From: Flavobacterium buctense
GTDB lineage: Bacteria; Bacteroidota; Bacteroidia; Flavobacteriales; Flavobacteriaceae
Direction: 5' to 3'
DNA: 64,000 bases
Assembly: GCF_014486695.1 (NCBI RefSeq)
Contig: NZ_JACTAB010000001.1
Span: 372,001 to 436,000, forward strand
The stretch's first letter is position 1. The number at the start of each line of letters is the position of its first letter. The notes beneath the pieces are model-generated. The model did not search any database. It was not told the origin of the DNA and worked only from the letters and a program-made list of their open reading frames with translations. Of the stretch, positions 44,078 to 53,213 are shown piece by piece. The position numbers and the translations under genes are program-made.

Positions 44078-45181
44078 ATGAATACAAACGAACTTTTTCA
44101 TCTTTTAGCCCTTTCACAAGTTGACGGTGTGGGTGATATTGTAGCCAAAAAACTCATAAGCCATTGTGGTTCAGCGGAAAATGTTTTTAAATCAAAGTTG
44201 AAAGCTTTAAAAGCCATTGATGGTGTTGGCGAAGTGTTGGTTAAAAACCTTAAAGACAAATTCGTTTTTGAAAAAGCCGAAAAAGAATTGCACTACATCC
44301 AAAACGAAAAGTGTCAGGTCTTGTATTTTCAAAATGAGGATTATCCCGAAAGGTTGAAGCATTGTATTGATGGCCCGATTTTGCTTTTTGCTTCAGGTAA
44401 TTTTGATTTTAACAATCGCAAAATGATTAGTATTGTGGGAACAAGACAGATTACGTCCTACGGTACGGAATTTTGTAAAAAATTCCTCGAAGATTTAGCC
44501 ATTTTCAATCCTATCGTTGTCAGTGGATTTGCCTATGGCGTTGATATTGTTGCCCATCAGTCGGCTATGGAAAACGATTTGCAAACTATTGGAGTTTTGG
44601 CTCATGGATTGAATCAAATTTATCCTAAAACGCATAAAAAGTATGTCGCCAAAATGGAACAAAACGGTGGTTTCCTAACAGAATTTTGGAGTACTTCCAA
44701 TCCGGAAAAAGAAAATTTTGTAAAGCGAAATCGAATTGTGGCCGGAATGAGCGAAGCCACAATAGTGATTGAAAGTGCCGATAAAGGCGGTTCGTTAATT
44801 ACAGCCAATATGGCCAATGATTACAACCGAGATGTCTTTGCCGTTCCGGGAAGAACGTCTGATAAATACAGTCAAGGGTGTAATGATTTGATTAAAACCC
44901 AGCGCGCCCATTTGATGACCTCGGCAGCGGATTTGGTTTATTGTTTGAATTGGGCATTAGAAGTCAAAGAAACAAAATCGATACAAAAACAACTTTTTGT
45001 GACTTTGGATTTTGAAGAACAAAAAATTTATGATTACTTGCAGAAAAATGGCAAACAATCCCTTGACATGGTGGCGCTTGAGTGTGACTTTCCGATATTT
45101 AAAATTTCTTCCATTCTTTTGACTATGGAATTAAAAGGAATTGTTAGACCTTTGCCCGGAAAATTGTTTGAAGCAGTTTAA
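44078..45181 (+). CDS. dprA: DNA-processing protein DprA
   Basis: The 367-residue protein has an N-terminal helix-hairpin-helix/SAM-like part (LSQVDGVGDIVAKKLI), then the Rossmann-like core with MISIVGTRQITSYG, VVSGFAYGVDIVAHQSA, PKTHKKY, FVKRNRIVAGMSEATIVIES and GGSLITANMA, and a C-terminal winged-helix part. DprA loads RecA onto incoming single-stranded DNA during transformation. It is 10 nt upstream of an unrecognised membrane protein gene. Confidence 0.96.
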   Translation: MNTNELFHLLALSQVDGVGDIVAKKLISHCGSAENVFKSKLKALKAIDGVGEVLVKNLKDKFVFEKAEKELHYIQNEKCQVLYFQNEDYPERLKHCIDGPILLFASGNFDFNNRKMISIVGTRQITSYGTEFCKKFLEDLAIFNPIVVSGFAYGVDIVAHQSAMENDLQTIGVLAHGLNQIYPKTHKKYVAKMEQNGGFLTEFWSTSNPEKENFVKRNRIVAGMSEATIVIESADKGGSLITANMANDYNRDVFAVPGRTSDKYSQGCNDLIKTQRAHLMTSAADLVYCLNWALEVKETKSIQKQLFVTLDFEEQKIYDYLQKNGKQSLDMVALECDFPIFKISSILLTMELKGIVRPLPGKLFEAV

Positions 45182-45191
45182 AATCAAACCC

Positions 45192-46625
45192 ATGAATATA
45201 ATTGAAATTGCAGTTTTATTGTCTATAGAAACTTCCAAAATGCCTTTTTTGAAAGCAACAGATTTTGCCGAATTTGAAAGCAAATTAGAGGACGAAAAAC
45301 AGAATCATCCCAATTTAACTCAGGAATCAATCACTTCTTTTCTGGCCGCCTTAAAATACAGTCCAAAACAGTTTCAAGCGGTGATGAACAATAGAGCGTT
45401 GTTCAATTTTTTCGCTAAAAAAAATCGCTCCAAAAAACAATTTCAGGAAGTTACTATTGAAGACGAACAAGCTATTAAGGGTTTTATTCAAACGTATTTA
45501 ATAGCCGAACTCAATCCATTTGTTTATGATAAAATGGGAGCCAATGATTTTCAGGAAATTGCTTCTTTGTCTGAAGCCCATCCTTATTTACCGGATAGAG
45601 TTACTGAAAAAATGTTCTACTATGCTGCAGAAAAACTGGATTTGGCCAATCAGACTTTGAAACCGCCTTTCAGAGATTTCTCCAAAATATTGTATATCAA
45701 AGACGCTAATTTCTTCCTTTTTTTGAATGGATTAAAAAATGAGGTTATTGAAGTAAAAGTCAAAGCATTTTTCACTACAGTAATGAATATGTACATTGCC
45801 GATAAGAGTTCTGAATTGGCCAAGAGAACGTTTACGGCTATGAAAAATTATCATTCGCTTGACGAAAATCTTTCTAAAAATATTGGCATGTTGAAGGAAA
45901 GTGCCGAGATCAATTACAAACCGTTTGCGGTTAACGCCAAAAAATATTATTGGATTTATGCGGTAGTAGCAACATTAGTAATATGGAGAGTTTGGCTATT
46001 TGTAGGCGATATTTCAGAGATGAATTCTCAGTTCGATAGTTATCAGAATTATGACGATTATGAAATGCAGTCTGAATCAAGAAAAATAGACCGTTATTAC
46101 ACAGATATGAAGTTTAAAATTGATAGCTTCCGGGTGTTTTTAGCCGATTATAATCAATCAAAAATCAGAAGATTAACCCATTTCAGTAATATAAAAACCG
46201 GTCAAAATCCGTTTGAAACTTTTTATGAAAACCAGCCGACGGGAGAGAGTAATAATTACTTAAAGGTAAGCAATGTCTCTAATTATGACATGGTGCTTTT
46301 GGAAAATGCGGTTTTATATGACACCATAAAAATGCCAAGAACAGCTCATTTTATCAAGGCCGGAGAATCTGCTGAAGTCAACTTTAACAATGTTGATGCT
46401 AAAACCATTTTTAATATTTATATGGGCAAAAAACTAGCTACTTTTCAAACAGAAAGCACCCATTTATTTATTAGAAACGGATCGGTTGTAGAATACCGTT
46501 TCAGCGAGTTGATTCCGAATGTAAAAGAAGTCCTCGAAACCGATTATATATTCAAAAATGACGCAGCTATTGACTTTATCAATGGCCATTTGAGAATAGA
46601 TTCAGAAGGATTAATCGAAAATTAA
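45192..46625 (+). CDS. Unrecognised single-pass membrane protein behind dprA
   Basis: The start at 45192 (NIIEIAVLLSIETSKMPF) is preferred over the open frame from 45141, which lies inside dprA. The 477-residue product has a helical, charged N-terminal domain (1-270, with a repeated FLKATDFAEFESKL/FRDFSKILYIKDANFFLFL character), one membrane helix at about 277-298 (YWIYAVVATLVIWRVWLFV), and a periplasmic C-terminal part of ~180 residues. I recognise no domain. It is 10 nt after dprA and so likely cotranscribed. Function unknown; a link with DNA uptake is only suggested by position. Confidence 0.6.
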   Translation: MNIIEIAVLLSIETSKMPFLKATDFAEFESKLEDEKQNHPNLTQESITSFLAALKYSPKQFQAVMNNRALFNFFAKKNRSKKQFQEVTIEDEQAIKGFIQTYLIAELNPFVYDKMGANDFQEIASLSEAHPYLPDRVTEKMFYYAAEKLDLANQTLKPPFRDFSKILYIKDANFFLFLNGLKNEVIEVKVKAFFTTVMNMYIADKSSELAKRTFTAMKNYHSLDENLSKNIGMLKESAEINYKPFAVNAKKYYWIYAVVATLVIWRVWLFVGDISEMNSQFDSYQNYDDYEMQSESRKIDRYYTDMKFKIDSFRVFLADYNQSKIRRLTHFSNIKTGQNPFETFYENQPTGESNNYLKVSNVSNYDMVLLENAVLYDTIKMPRTAHFIKAGESAEVNFNNVDAKTIFNIYMGKKLATFQTESTHLFIRNGSVVEYRFSELIPNVKEVLETDYIFKNDAAIDFINGHLRIDSEGLIEN

Positions 46626-46635
46626 CCAATAAAAA

Positions 46636-47613
46636 TTATTCGAAACCGAGTTTCACCCTTACTTTTTGTAAAACACCATCGGCAATAGTTCCTGCTTTGG
46701 CGGCACCTAATTTCAATAAAGCATCAACTTCTTCCTGATGACTCATATAATAGTTGTACTTTTCTCTTTCGGTTTTGAAACGTTCACAAATCAATTCAAA
46801 CAACGCTTGTTTGGCATGACCGTAACCAAAATCTCTGTTAGCATTGATATACTTGATTTTCATTTCGGCAATCTGATCCGCATTGGCCACTAATTTATAA
46901 ATGCCAAATATTTTACAAGTATCCGGATTTTTTGGTTCTTCTAAAGGCGTACTGTCAGTTTCTATACTCATGATTTGCTTGCGTAAGGCTTTATCTTCCA
47001 AGAAAATATTGATGATATTGCCTCGAGATTTACTCATTTTAAAGCCATCTGTTCCCGGAACATACATGGTTTCTTCTTGCACTTTTCCTTCCGGAATGAC
47101 AAAAGTTTCCCCCATTTGGTGGTTAAAACGAGAAGCAACATCACGGGTGATTTCAATGTGTTGCATTTGGTCTTTTCCCACCGGAACAAAATTAGCGTCA
47201 TACAATAGAATATCCGCAGCCATTAACATTGGATACGAAAACAAACCGGCATTCACATCTTCCAATCGATCGGCTTTGTCCTTGAAAGAATGGGCTAAAG
47301 TCAAACGTTGAAAAGGGAAAAAGCAACTCAAATACCAAGACAATTCGGCTGTTTGAGGCACATCGCTTTGACGGTAAAAAATCACCTTGTTGACATCCAA
47401 TCCACAAGCCAACCAAACAGAAGCAGTGCTGTAAGTGTTTTGACGAAGCTCATCGCCGTTTTTAATTTGAGTAACTGAATGTAAATCAGCAATAAAGAGA
47501 AACGACTCGTTGCTTGGATTTTTTGACAGTTCAATCGCAGGCAAAATCGCGCCCAATAAGTTTCCTAAATGTGGCGTTCCCGTGCTTTGAATTCCGGTTA
47601 AAATTTTTGACAT
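46636..47613 (-). CDS. trpS: Tryptophanyl-tRNA synthetase
   Basis: The start at 47613 (SKILTGIQSTGTPHLGN) is chosen; the frame stays open to 47688 but through the promoter. The 325-residue class I enzyme has the HIGH-like PHLGN near residue 15 and the KMSKS motif in GFKMSKSRGN around residue 195. It charges tRNA-Trp. It converges with the membrane protein gene (10 nt between stops) and is divergent from plsC. Confidence 0.96.
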   Translation of the reverse strand: MSKILTGIQSTGTPHLGNLLGAILPAIELSKNPSNESFLFIADLHSVTQIKNGDELRQNTYSTASVWLACGLDVNKVIFYRQSDVPQTAELSWYLSCFFPFQRLTLAHSFKDKADRLEDVNAGLFSYPMLMAADILLYDANFVPVGKDQMQHIEITRDVASRFNHQMGETFVIPEGKVQEETMYVPGTDGFKMSKSRGNIINIFLEDKALRKQIMSIETDSTPLEEPKNPDTCKIFGIYKLVANADQIAEMKIKYINANRDFGYGHAKQALFELICERFKTEREKYNYYMSHQEEVDALLKLGAAKAGTIADGVLQKVRVKLGFE

Positions 47614-47633
47614 CTTCAATTTTTTTCTAATCG

Positions 47634-47641
47634 CAAAGTTA
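47634..47641 (-). promoter_or_regulatory. -7 box of trpS
   Basis: On the minus strand TAACTTTG lies 20 nt before the trpS start at 47613. Confidence 0.5.
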
Positions 47642-47673
47642 AACGTTTGTATTAAAAATTGCATACCTTTCAT

Positions 47674-47681
47674 TACATTTG
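47674..47681 (+). promoter_or_regulatory. -7 box of the acyltransferase gene (leaderless)
   Basis: TACATTTG ends five bases before the ATG at 47687, so the transcript probably starts at or next to the start codon. A TTTG at 47646-47649 is a -33 candidate with a long 24-nt spacer. Confidence 0.5.
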
Positions 47682-47686
47682 ACCAC

Positions 47687-48424
47687 ATGAGAGCATTGAA
47701 AATTGTTTTTTGGACGCTTTATCGCGTTTGGTTCTATATTTTGATGGCGATTCCTATCATCATTATGTTTCCGTTTCTTTTTATTTCTATTCTTTCTGAG
47801 AAATGGTATTCTTATTTTTTCGTGATGGCGAGAATCTGGGCCAAATTCATTCTTTTCGGCATGGGTTATCGTGTTAGAGTTGCCTTTGAAGAAAAACCTC
47901 AAGAAGGGAAAAGTTACATGTTTGTAGCCAATCACACTTCTATGACTGATATAATGTTGATGCTTTCTATTGTGAAAAACCCTTTTGTTTTTGTAGGCAA
48001 AAAAGAGTTGTCTAAGATTCCGTTATTTGGATTTTTCTATAAACGAACCTGCATTTTAGTAGACAGAAAAAGTTCTAAAAGCAGAATGGCTGTTTTTGAA
48101 AGAGCCCAAAATAGACTAAAGCAAGGGGTAAGCATCTGTATTTTCCCCGAAGGCGGCGTTCCTGATGAAAGCGTGGTTTTAGATGAGTTCAAAGACGGTG
48201 CTTTTCGCTTAGCCATTGAGCATGAAATTCCAATTGTTCCAATGACTTTTTATGACAACAAAAGGCTTTTCTCGTATACATTTTTTAGCGGAAGCCCCGG
48301 AATAATGAGAGCAAAAGTCCATTCTTTTTTTGAAACCAAAAATCAAAGTCAAGAGTTTAAAAAGACTTTAAAAGAAAATGTCAGAGCCTTAATTTTAAAT
48401 GATTTACACAACGATTTAAAATAA
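47687..48424 (+). CDS. 1-acyl-glycerol-3-phosphate acyltransferase (PlsC family)
   Basis: The 245-residue protein has an N-terminal membrane helix pair, the acyltransferase motif NHTSMTD (HX4D, about residues 84-90), a second block at KKELSKIPLFGFFYKR, and the FPEGGVPDE block (motif III). It acylates lysophosphatidate at the inner membrane in phospholipid synthesis. A second family member lies at 52476, so one of the two may use another acceptor such as an ornithine lipid. Confidence 0.9.
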   Translation: MRALKIVFWTLYRVWFYILMAIPIIIMFPFLFISILSEKWYSYFFVMARIWAKFILFGMGYRVRVAFEEKPQEGKSYMFVANHTSMTDIMLMLSIVKNPFVFVGKKELSKIPLFGFFYKRTCILVDRKSSKSRMAVFERAQNRLKQGVSICIFPEGGVPDESVVLDEFKDGAFRLAIEHEIPIVPMTFYDNKRLFSYTFFSGSPGIMRAKVHSFFETKNQSQEFKKTLKENVRALILNDLHNDLK

Positions 48425-48455
48425 AAAGAGTTCCTAACTAGGGAACTCTTTTCAG
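48424..48455 (+). terminator. Terminator after the acyltransferase gene
   Basis: AAAAGAGTTCC (48424-48434) pairs perfectly with GGAACTCTTTT (48442-48452) around a 7-nt loop. Confidence 0.87.
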
Positions 48456-48506
48456 TTATTACTCGAAAGCAATAACACCACTTAACTAATTTTAAACAAG
48501 CACAAA

Positions 48507-50135
48507 CTAAAATTTATAGCTGATGCCACTGTAAATTCCAAACAAATAAGGTTTGAAGTTACCGGCATCTGAACTGAAGGTGTTTAATTGGTATTTGAAC
48601 GTTGGTTCGACATTGAACTCAAATGATTTCATAAAGCCATATTTTAATCCAATACCAAAATTAGTGCTGAAATGAATGTTGTTCAAATTGTTGGCTTCAC
48701 CTAAGAAGGTACTTCTGTTTTCAGAGACCACGTTAACCGCATTGTCTTGAAGGAAAAGCGTACTGAAACCACCGATAATTTTGATGCCGAATTTCTTGTC
48801 TAATAAAGCATAGGTCATTTCTACAGGCATTTCTAAATAACCCATTTCCTGATTGATGTACCCTTTGTTTTTATTGGCAAAAGAGTCTTCAAAAGGCAAT
48901 AATTCTGATTCGGAAGTAACAGCATTAGTATTGACTGTTACGGCGCTATGGACTTGTATCATTGAACTTTCAGGCGTTGCATTGATATGTTTTAAGGTTC
49001 TCGATTCTATTCCGGCAAAATAAATAATGTCATTAGTGTTGTAACTCATATTGAATTTGTTCAATCCGGTTCTAACCGTGAGTTTTTTACTAACGGCATA
49101 ACTAACACCGATTCCAAAACCAACTCCGGTATTATAGGATTTAGAATTGTTTACTAATGTTGAATCGATAGGCGAACCATTAGTAGCTGAACCCAAGAAA
49201 ATAGGCGAAACATTGGAAGTGATTTGCCACCTGTTTAGTTTTGCCTCTGGTTGTAGCTTGTCTTCTTTTTTAGTAAGCAATTCTTCCAACTCATTTTTAG
49301 CAATACTGTTGTTTTTGGCAGTATCATTAATTTTATTTTCGATTTCTTTTAAAGCAATTTTCGAATTATCATTCTCTTTTAAACTTTCAAGATTAAGTTC
49401 TTTATTGATTAATAACGGATTGGCATTGTTTGATTTGTCAGTTTCGTTTTTGTTGGTTTGAGCAAGCAGTTTAGCTTCACTCAGTTCGCCTTTGGCTTGA
49501 GGATTATTAGCAGACAGGTTATTTTTTTCTTTACTGACAGCCAATTGAAGTCCTTCTTTTTTCAAAGTTTCGTTAACTAAAGTTTCGTTTTTCTCCGAAC
49601 TCAGTTTATTTATAGAAGAACGGTTTTTCTTTGATTTGCCTTGGACAATCGCTGAGTTTGAAGGAGCTGAGTTTGTAGAAGATTTTATTTTTTCAGCATG
49701 GTTTTGTTCGTTTGTTGTTGATTTATTAACGATGGGATCGCCATTGTGAGCTGATTTTGGTATACCGCCATTGGATTTTTCTTGATTAGAAATGGCTTCT
49801 TCAGAAATGGCATTCCTTTTTGAATTGACTTTGTTAGGGTCATTATTTTTTATAACAACATCCGTTTTTTTTCCATTAGTTTGGTTAGAATTATCTTCGA
49901 TTACAATAGGGTTTATTGGAGTAATATCATCTTTTAAAACTTGGTTACCAATTAAAATTCCTATCAGAAATACAGCGGCAACACCGGAGAATTTCCACCA
50001 AAACGGAATCACTCTTTTGCGCTTTTTCTCGTCGAGTTTTGCTTCAATATTGTTCCAAAAATCTTCAGCCGGATTGGCTTCGAAATCTCTGAATTTTTCT
50101 TGAAAAAGTCTATCTATGTTCTTTTTATTATTCAT
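48507..50135 (-). CDS. Trans-envelope protein: anti-sigma-like N-terminus plus outer-membrane barrel-like C-terminus
   Basis: The 542-residue protein has a short charged cytoplasmic part (1-46, KNIDRLFQEKFRDFEANPAED with a W28), one membrane helix (about 47-65), a long disordered Asn/Lys/Glu/Ser-rich linker (70-295), and a beta-rich C-terminus (300-542) ending in GIYSGISYKF, a terminal-Phe barrel signal. It overlaps the ECF sigma gene by 4 bp. In Bacteroidota such proteins often carry the PorT-like/outer-membrane beta-barrel label and follow a sigma gene. It could act as an anti-sigma factor that spans the periplasm; this is inference. Confidence 0.72.
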   Translation of the reverse strand: MNNKKNIDRLFQEKFRDFEANPAEDFWNNIEAKLDEKKRKRVIPFWWKFSGVAAVFLIGILIGNQVLKDDITPINPIVIEDNSNQTNGKKTDVVIKNNDPNKVNSKRNAISEEAISNQEKSNGGIPKSAHNGDPIVNKSTTNEQNHAEKIKSSTNSAPSNSAIVQGKSKKNRSSINKLSSEKNETLVNETLKKEGLQLAVSKEKNNLSANNPQAKGELSEAKLLAQTNKNETDKSNNANPLLINKELNLESLKENDNSKIALKEIENKINDTAKNNSIAKNELEELLTKKEDKLQPEAKLNRWQITSNVSPIFLGSATNGSPIDSTLVNNSKSYNTGVGFGIGVSYAVSKKLTVRTGLNKFNMSYNTNDIIYFAGIESRTLKHINATPESSMIQVHSAVTVNTNAVTSESELLPFEDSFANKNKGYINQEMGYLEMPVEMTYALLDKKFGIKIIGGFSTLFLQDNAVNVVSENRSTFLGEANNLNNIHFSTNFGIGLKYGFMKSFEFNVEPTFKYQLNTFSSDAGNFKPYLFGIYSGISYKF

Positions 50136-50683
50136 TTTGCAGAAGGGAACTTTTTAGTTTCTTCGTTTTTGTATTGTTCTATTTTTTCTTTTAAAATCAT
50201 TCTGGCTCGGGCCAAATTCGATTTTGAGGTGCCCACTGTAATGGTCAACATTTCCCCAATTTCAGCATGCGAAAAGCCATCAATTACATAAAGGTTGAAA
50301 ACCAATCGGTACCTATCGGGTAATTCCTGGATGATTCTCAATAAATAATCCATGGTAATGGAATCGTCTTCTATTTCAACTTCTTGATCATCGGCTATAT
50401 CTTCATTAACCAAACTTAAAAAAGTCTGATTTCTGTATTGCTGTAAAACATGGTTAATCATAACCCTTTTCAGCCAACCATCAAAAGAACCTTTAAACGA
50501 AAATTGCTCAATTTTTTTAAAAATAAGGATAAACCCATCTTGTAAATTGTCTTGTGCCTCAGCATAATTGCGCGAATATTTCAAGCATACAGCAAACAGT
50601 TTTGGTGAGTATAATCGGTATAACTGTTCTTGTGCTTTTCTATTGTCGTTTTTGCAATCATTTATGAGTTGTTTTAAATCCAA
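50132..50683 (-). CDS. ECF-type RNA polymerase sigma factor
   Basis: The 183-residue protein shows region 2 (QEQLYRLYSPKLFAVCLKY through DGFILIFKKIEQF) and region 4 (LPDRYRLVFNLYVIDGFSHAEIGEM, with the helix-turn-helix GTSKSNLARARMILK). It guides RNA polymerase to a small set of promoters in response to an envelope signal. It overlaps the putative anti-sigma gene by 4 bp downstream and lies 27 nt after a lipoprotein gene, giving a three-gene operon. Confidence 0.92.
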   Translation of the reverse strand: MDLKQLINDCKNDNRKAQEQLYRLYSPKLFAVCLKYSRNYAEAQDNLQDGFILIFKKIEQFSFKGSFDGWLKRVMINHVLQQYRNQTFLSLVNEDIADDQEVEIEDDSITMDYLLRIIQELPDRYRLVFNLYVIDGFSHAEIGEMLTITVGTSKSNLARARMILKEKIEQYKNEETKKFPSAK

Positions 50684-50710
50684 TTTTCAAAAATTGATTG
50701 TTTCTTTTAT

Positions 50711-51121
50711 TTAGTTTACCACGGGAATTTCATATTCTAAAAAGATATTTTCTCCTTGATCATCTTGCCCTTGCCAAAATTTGAAAACATAGGAACCATT
50801 ACTGGTTACTTCAAAGTTAAAGGAGCATTCAACGAGATTATCTTCTGTAAGTTCTTGACAGTCGCTTACTTGCTTTACAGCACTTTCAATGGCGACAGTT
50901 CTTATGTTCAGATCTTTGTTATAATAAATCGTGTTGAAAAAGTGACAGGTTGTTGGTCTACGGTAATACATTTTAATTTGATAGACTTCACCCATCGTAA
51001 ATTCTGTGGGAATTTCAACACTCTCAACTGGCAATAATTCAAATAAATAATCCGTTTGATCATCAGGAGTACAAGAATTAAATAAAAAAACTAAAGCTAT
51101 AAGAGAAACTATTTTTTTCAT
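50711..51121 (-). CDS. Small lipoprotein of the ECF operon
   Basis: The 136-residue protein has a lipoprotein signal (KKIVSLIALVFLFNSC, Cys at about 17). The mature part contains three further Cys (CHFFNT, SDCQEL, VECSF) and beta strands and matches no family I know. It should face the periplasm. As the first gene of the operon it might sense the signal that frees the sigma factor, though only context supports this. Confidence 0.65.
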   Translation of the reverse strand: MKKIVSLIALVFLFNSCTPDDQTDYLFELLPVESVEIPTEFTMGEVYQIKMYYRRPTTCHFFNTIYYNKDLNIRTVAIESAVKQVSDCQELTEDNLVECSFNFEVTSNGSYVFKFWQGQDDQGENIFLEYEIPVVN

Positions 51122-51181
51122 AATGGTAAAAGATTTTTTGTTTTAGATGTAAATGTCCACAAATGGTTGCGTTAAGTTACT

Positions 51182-51212
51182 AAAAAAAAACGTCTCGTTT
51201 TTTTAACGAGAC
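51182..51212 (-). terminator. recA terminator
   Basis: GTCTCGTT (51192-51199) pairs with AACGAGAC (51205-51212), and on the minus strand nine T follow (51190-51182). It separates recA from the ECF operon. Confidence 0.9.
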
Positions 51213-51224
51213 ATTTTTTAATTT

Positions 51225-52229
51225 CTAAGCATTGTTTTCTTTGATAAGGTCTTTTATTTTTTGTTCTAATTCATCGGCAAGCTCCGGATTATCTTTGATT
51301 AAAACCTTTACAGCATCTCGACCTTGTCCTAATTTGGTGTCACCATAACTAAACCAAGAACCTGCTTTTTTAATCACTTCGAACTCAACCGCTAAGTCGA
51401 GTATTTCTCCGGTTTTAGAAACACCTTCTCCATACATAATGTCAAATTCTGCCGTTTTGAATGGTGGCGCCACTTTATTTTTTACCACTTTTACTTTGGT
51501 TCTGTTTCCAATTACGTTTTCACCATCTTTAATTTGTGATGAACGACGGATGTCTAAACGAACCGATGCATAAAACTTCAAAGCATTTCCACCGGTAGTT
51601 GTTTCAGGGTTCCCGAACATAACGCCGATTTTCTCTCTCAATTGGTTGATGAAGAAAACCGTACAATTAGTTTTGCTGATGGTTCCGGTTAATTTTCTTA
51701 AAGCTTGTGACATCAAACGCGCGTGCAATCCCATTTTAGAATCACCCATTTCGCCTTCGATTTCACTTTTTGGAGTTAAGGCCGCTACCGAGTCAATAAC
51801 CACTATATCAATCGCACCCGAACGAATTAGGTTTTCAGCAATTTCCAAAGCTTGCTCTCCGTTATCCGGTTGGGAAATGATTAAGTTTTCAATATCAACC
51901 CCTAATTTCTCAGCATAATTTCTATCAAATGCGTGTTCTGCATCAATGAAGGCTGCAATGCCACCTGCTTTTTGAGCTTCAGCAATCGCGTGTAAGGTTA
52001 ATGTAGTTTTACCTGAAGATTCCGGACCATATATTTCTATAACTCTTCCTCTTGGGTATCCGTTTACGCCTAAAGCTAAATCCAAACCAAGAGAACCGGA
52101 AGGAATTACTTCAACTTCTTCAACGGCTTTATCTCCCATCTTCATTACGGTTCCTTTGCCGTAGGCTTTGTCTAATTTATCTAGTGTTAGTTGTAAGGCT
52201 TTTAATTTGGCTTCTTTTTCTGAACTCAT
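51225..52229 (-). CDS. recA: RecA recombinase
   Basis: The start at 52229 ([18 protein letters not shown]) is chosen; a frame to 52250 would add seven residues not usual for the family. The 334-residue protein has Walker [10 protein letters not shown] near residue 65, the FIDAEHAFD and [10 protein letters not shown] blocks, loop-2 with [20 protein letters not shown] and a charged C-terminus. It promotes strand exchange in repair and recombination. No SOS (LexA) box stands out in the 246-bp upstream gap, which holds AT-rich sequence and the promoter of the next gene only. Confidence 0.97.
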   Translation of the reverse strand: MSSEKEAKLKALQLTLDKLDKAYGKGTVMKMGDKAVEEVEVIPSGSLGLDLALGVNGYPRGRVIEIYGPESSGKTTLTLHAIAEAQKAGGIAAFIDAEHAFDRNYAEKLGVDIENLIISQPDNGEQALEIAENLIRSGAIDIVVIDSVAALTPKSEIEGEMGDSKMGLHARLMSQALRKLTGTISKTNCTVFFINQLREKIGVMFGNPETTTGGNALKFYASVRLDIRRSSQIKDGENVIGNRTKVKVVKNKVAPPFKTAEFDIMYGEGVSKTGEILDLAVEFEVIKKAGSWFSYGDTKLGQGRDAVKVLIKDNPELADELEQKIKDLIKENNA

Positions 52230-52450
52230 TTTTTTTAAATTTAGTGGCATAAAAATAATGCTTTTTTTGATGTCATAAGAGACAAATTAGAGGAGTTTTG
52301 AACAAATTGTTTTAAACTTTATAAAAGCAAACATTATTTTTTAAAGGTAAAAAAAATTGATTTTACAGCGGTATACTAAAAGTGTATATTTCGTTAAACT
52401 TTTATAATGTTTTTTATCCTTGCTTTATTTTTCATCCCTTGATTTTTACT

Positions 52451-52458
52451 TACTTTTG
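52451..52458 (+). promoter_or_regulatory. -7 box before the second acyltransferase
   Basis: TACTTTTG lies 17 nt before the ATG at 52476. A TTG at 52420-52422 is too far for a standard -33 element. Confidence 0.5.
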
Positions 52459-52475
52459 CGTACTATTTTTACGTT

Positions 52476-53210
52476 ATGGAAAAACTTATATCCTACCCAA
52501 TTTCAGTAATTTATTATTTGTGTTTCGGATTGACATTGGTCATTTTTCATCCTATTCAGTGGGTTTGTTACACTATTTTTGGGTATCAAGCCCATAAAAA
52601 AAGTGTCGATTATTTGAATTTCTTTTTAACTAAATGCACTAATATTTTAGGAACCACTTATACTTTTGAAAACAAAGAGAGTATTCCTCAAAATGCTCCC
52701 ATTATCTTTGTGGCCAATCACCAAAGTTTGTTTGATATCATTGGCATTATATGGCATTTAAGACGATTCCACGCCAAATTTGTCAGCAAAAAAGAGTTGG
52801 GCAAAGGCATCCCAAGTGTTTCCTATAATTTAAGACATGGCGGTTCCATTTTAATTGACCGAAAAGATCCCAAACAAGCCATTCCGCTAATTAAAGGGTT
52901 GTCGGAATACATCGAAAAACACAAACGTTCCGCTGTAATTTTTCCGGAAGGGACAAGAAGTAAAAACGGAAAACCCAAAGAATTTGCCCAAAGCGGCTTA
53001 AAAATCCTATGTAAATATGCGCCATCTGCTTATGTTGTGCCAATTACCATTAATAATTCGTGGAAAATGGTTAAATTTGGAGCTTTCCCCATGGGCTTAG
53101 GCAATCGTTTGCAATTTATCATTCACGAACCGATAGCTGTAAAAGATTTTCCGTTTGACGAATTGATGGTGAAAACAGAACAAGCGATAGTACAATCTAT
53201 AAAAAATTAA
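52476..53210 (+). CDS. Lysophospholipid acyltransferase (PlsC family, second)
   Basis: The 244-residue protein has an N-terminal hydrophobic segment, the catalytic NHQSLFD (HX4D, about residues 79-85), the KKELGKGIPSVSYNLRHGG block, and FPEGTRSKNGKPKEF. It differs from the paralogue at 47687 in its N-terminus and motif III. It starts 3 nt before the acyl-ACP desaturase gene downstream (stop 53210, next start 53214), so the two likely work together in fatty-acid use for membrane lipids. Confidence 0.9.
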   Translation: MEKLISYPISVIYYLCFGLTLVIFHPIQWVCYTIFGYQAHKKSVDYLNFFLTKCTNILGTTYTFENKESIPQNAPIIFVANHQSLFDIIGIIWHLRRFHAKFVSKKELGKGIPSVSYNLRHGGSILIDRKDPKQAIPLIKGLSEYIEKHKRSAVIFPEGTRSKNGKPKEFAQSGLKILCKYAPSAYVVPITINNSWKMVKFGAFPMGLGNRLQFIIHEPIAVKDFPFDELMVKTEQAIVQSIKN

Positions 53211-53213
53211 AAA

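Noticed and set aside
46901..47311. 136-codon plus-strand frame over trpS
   Set aside because: It is antisense to a well-supported trpS and shows no domain or ribosome-binding context.
51182..51212. Palindrome near recA considered as an SOS operator
   Set aside because: It lies after the recA stop and is followed by a T run on the recA strand, so it is a terminator.
52382..52475. Small frame upstream of the second acyltransferase, beginning at 52382
   Set aside because: It covers the promoter and runs out of frame into the acyltransferase gene; no likely start or domain.
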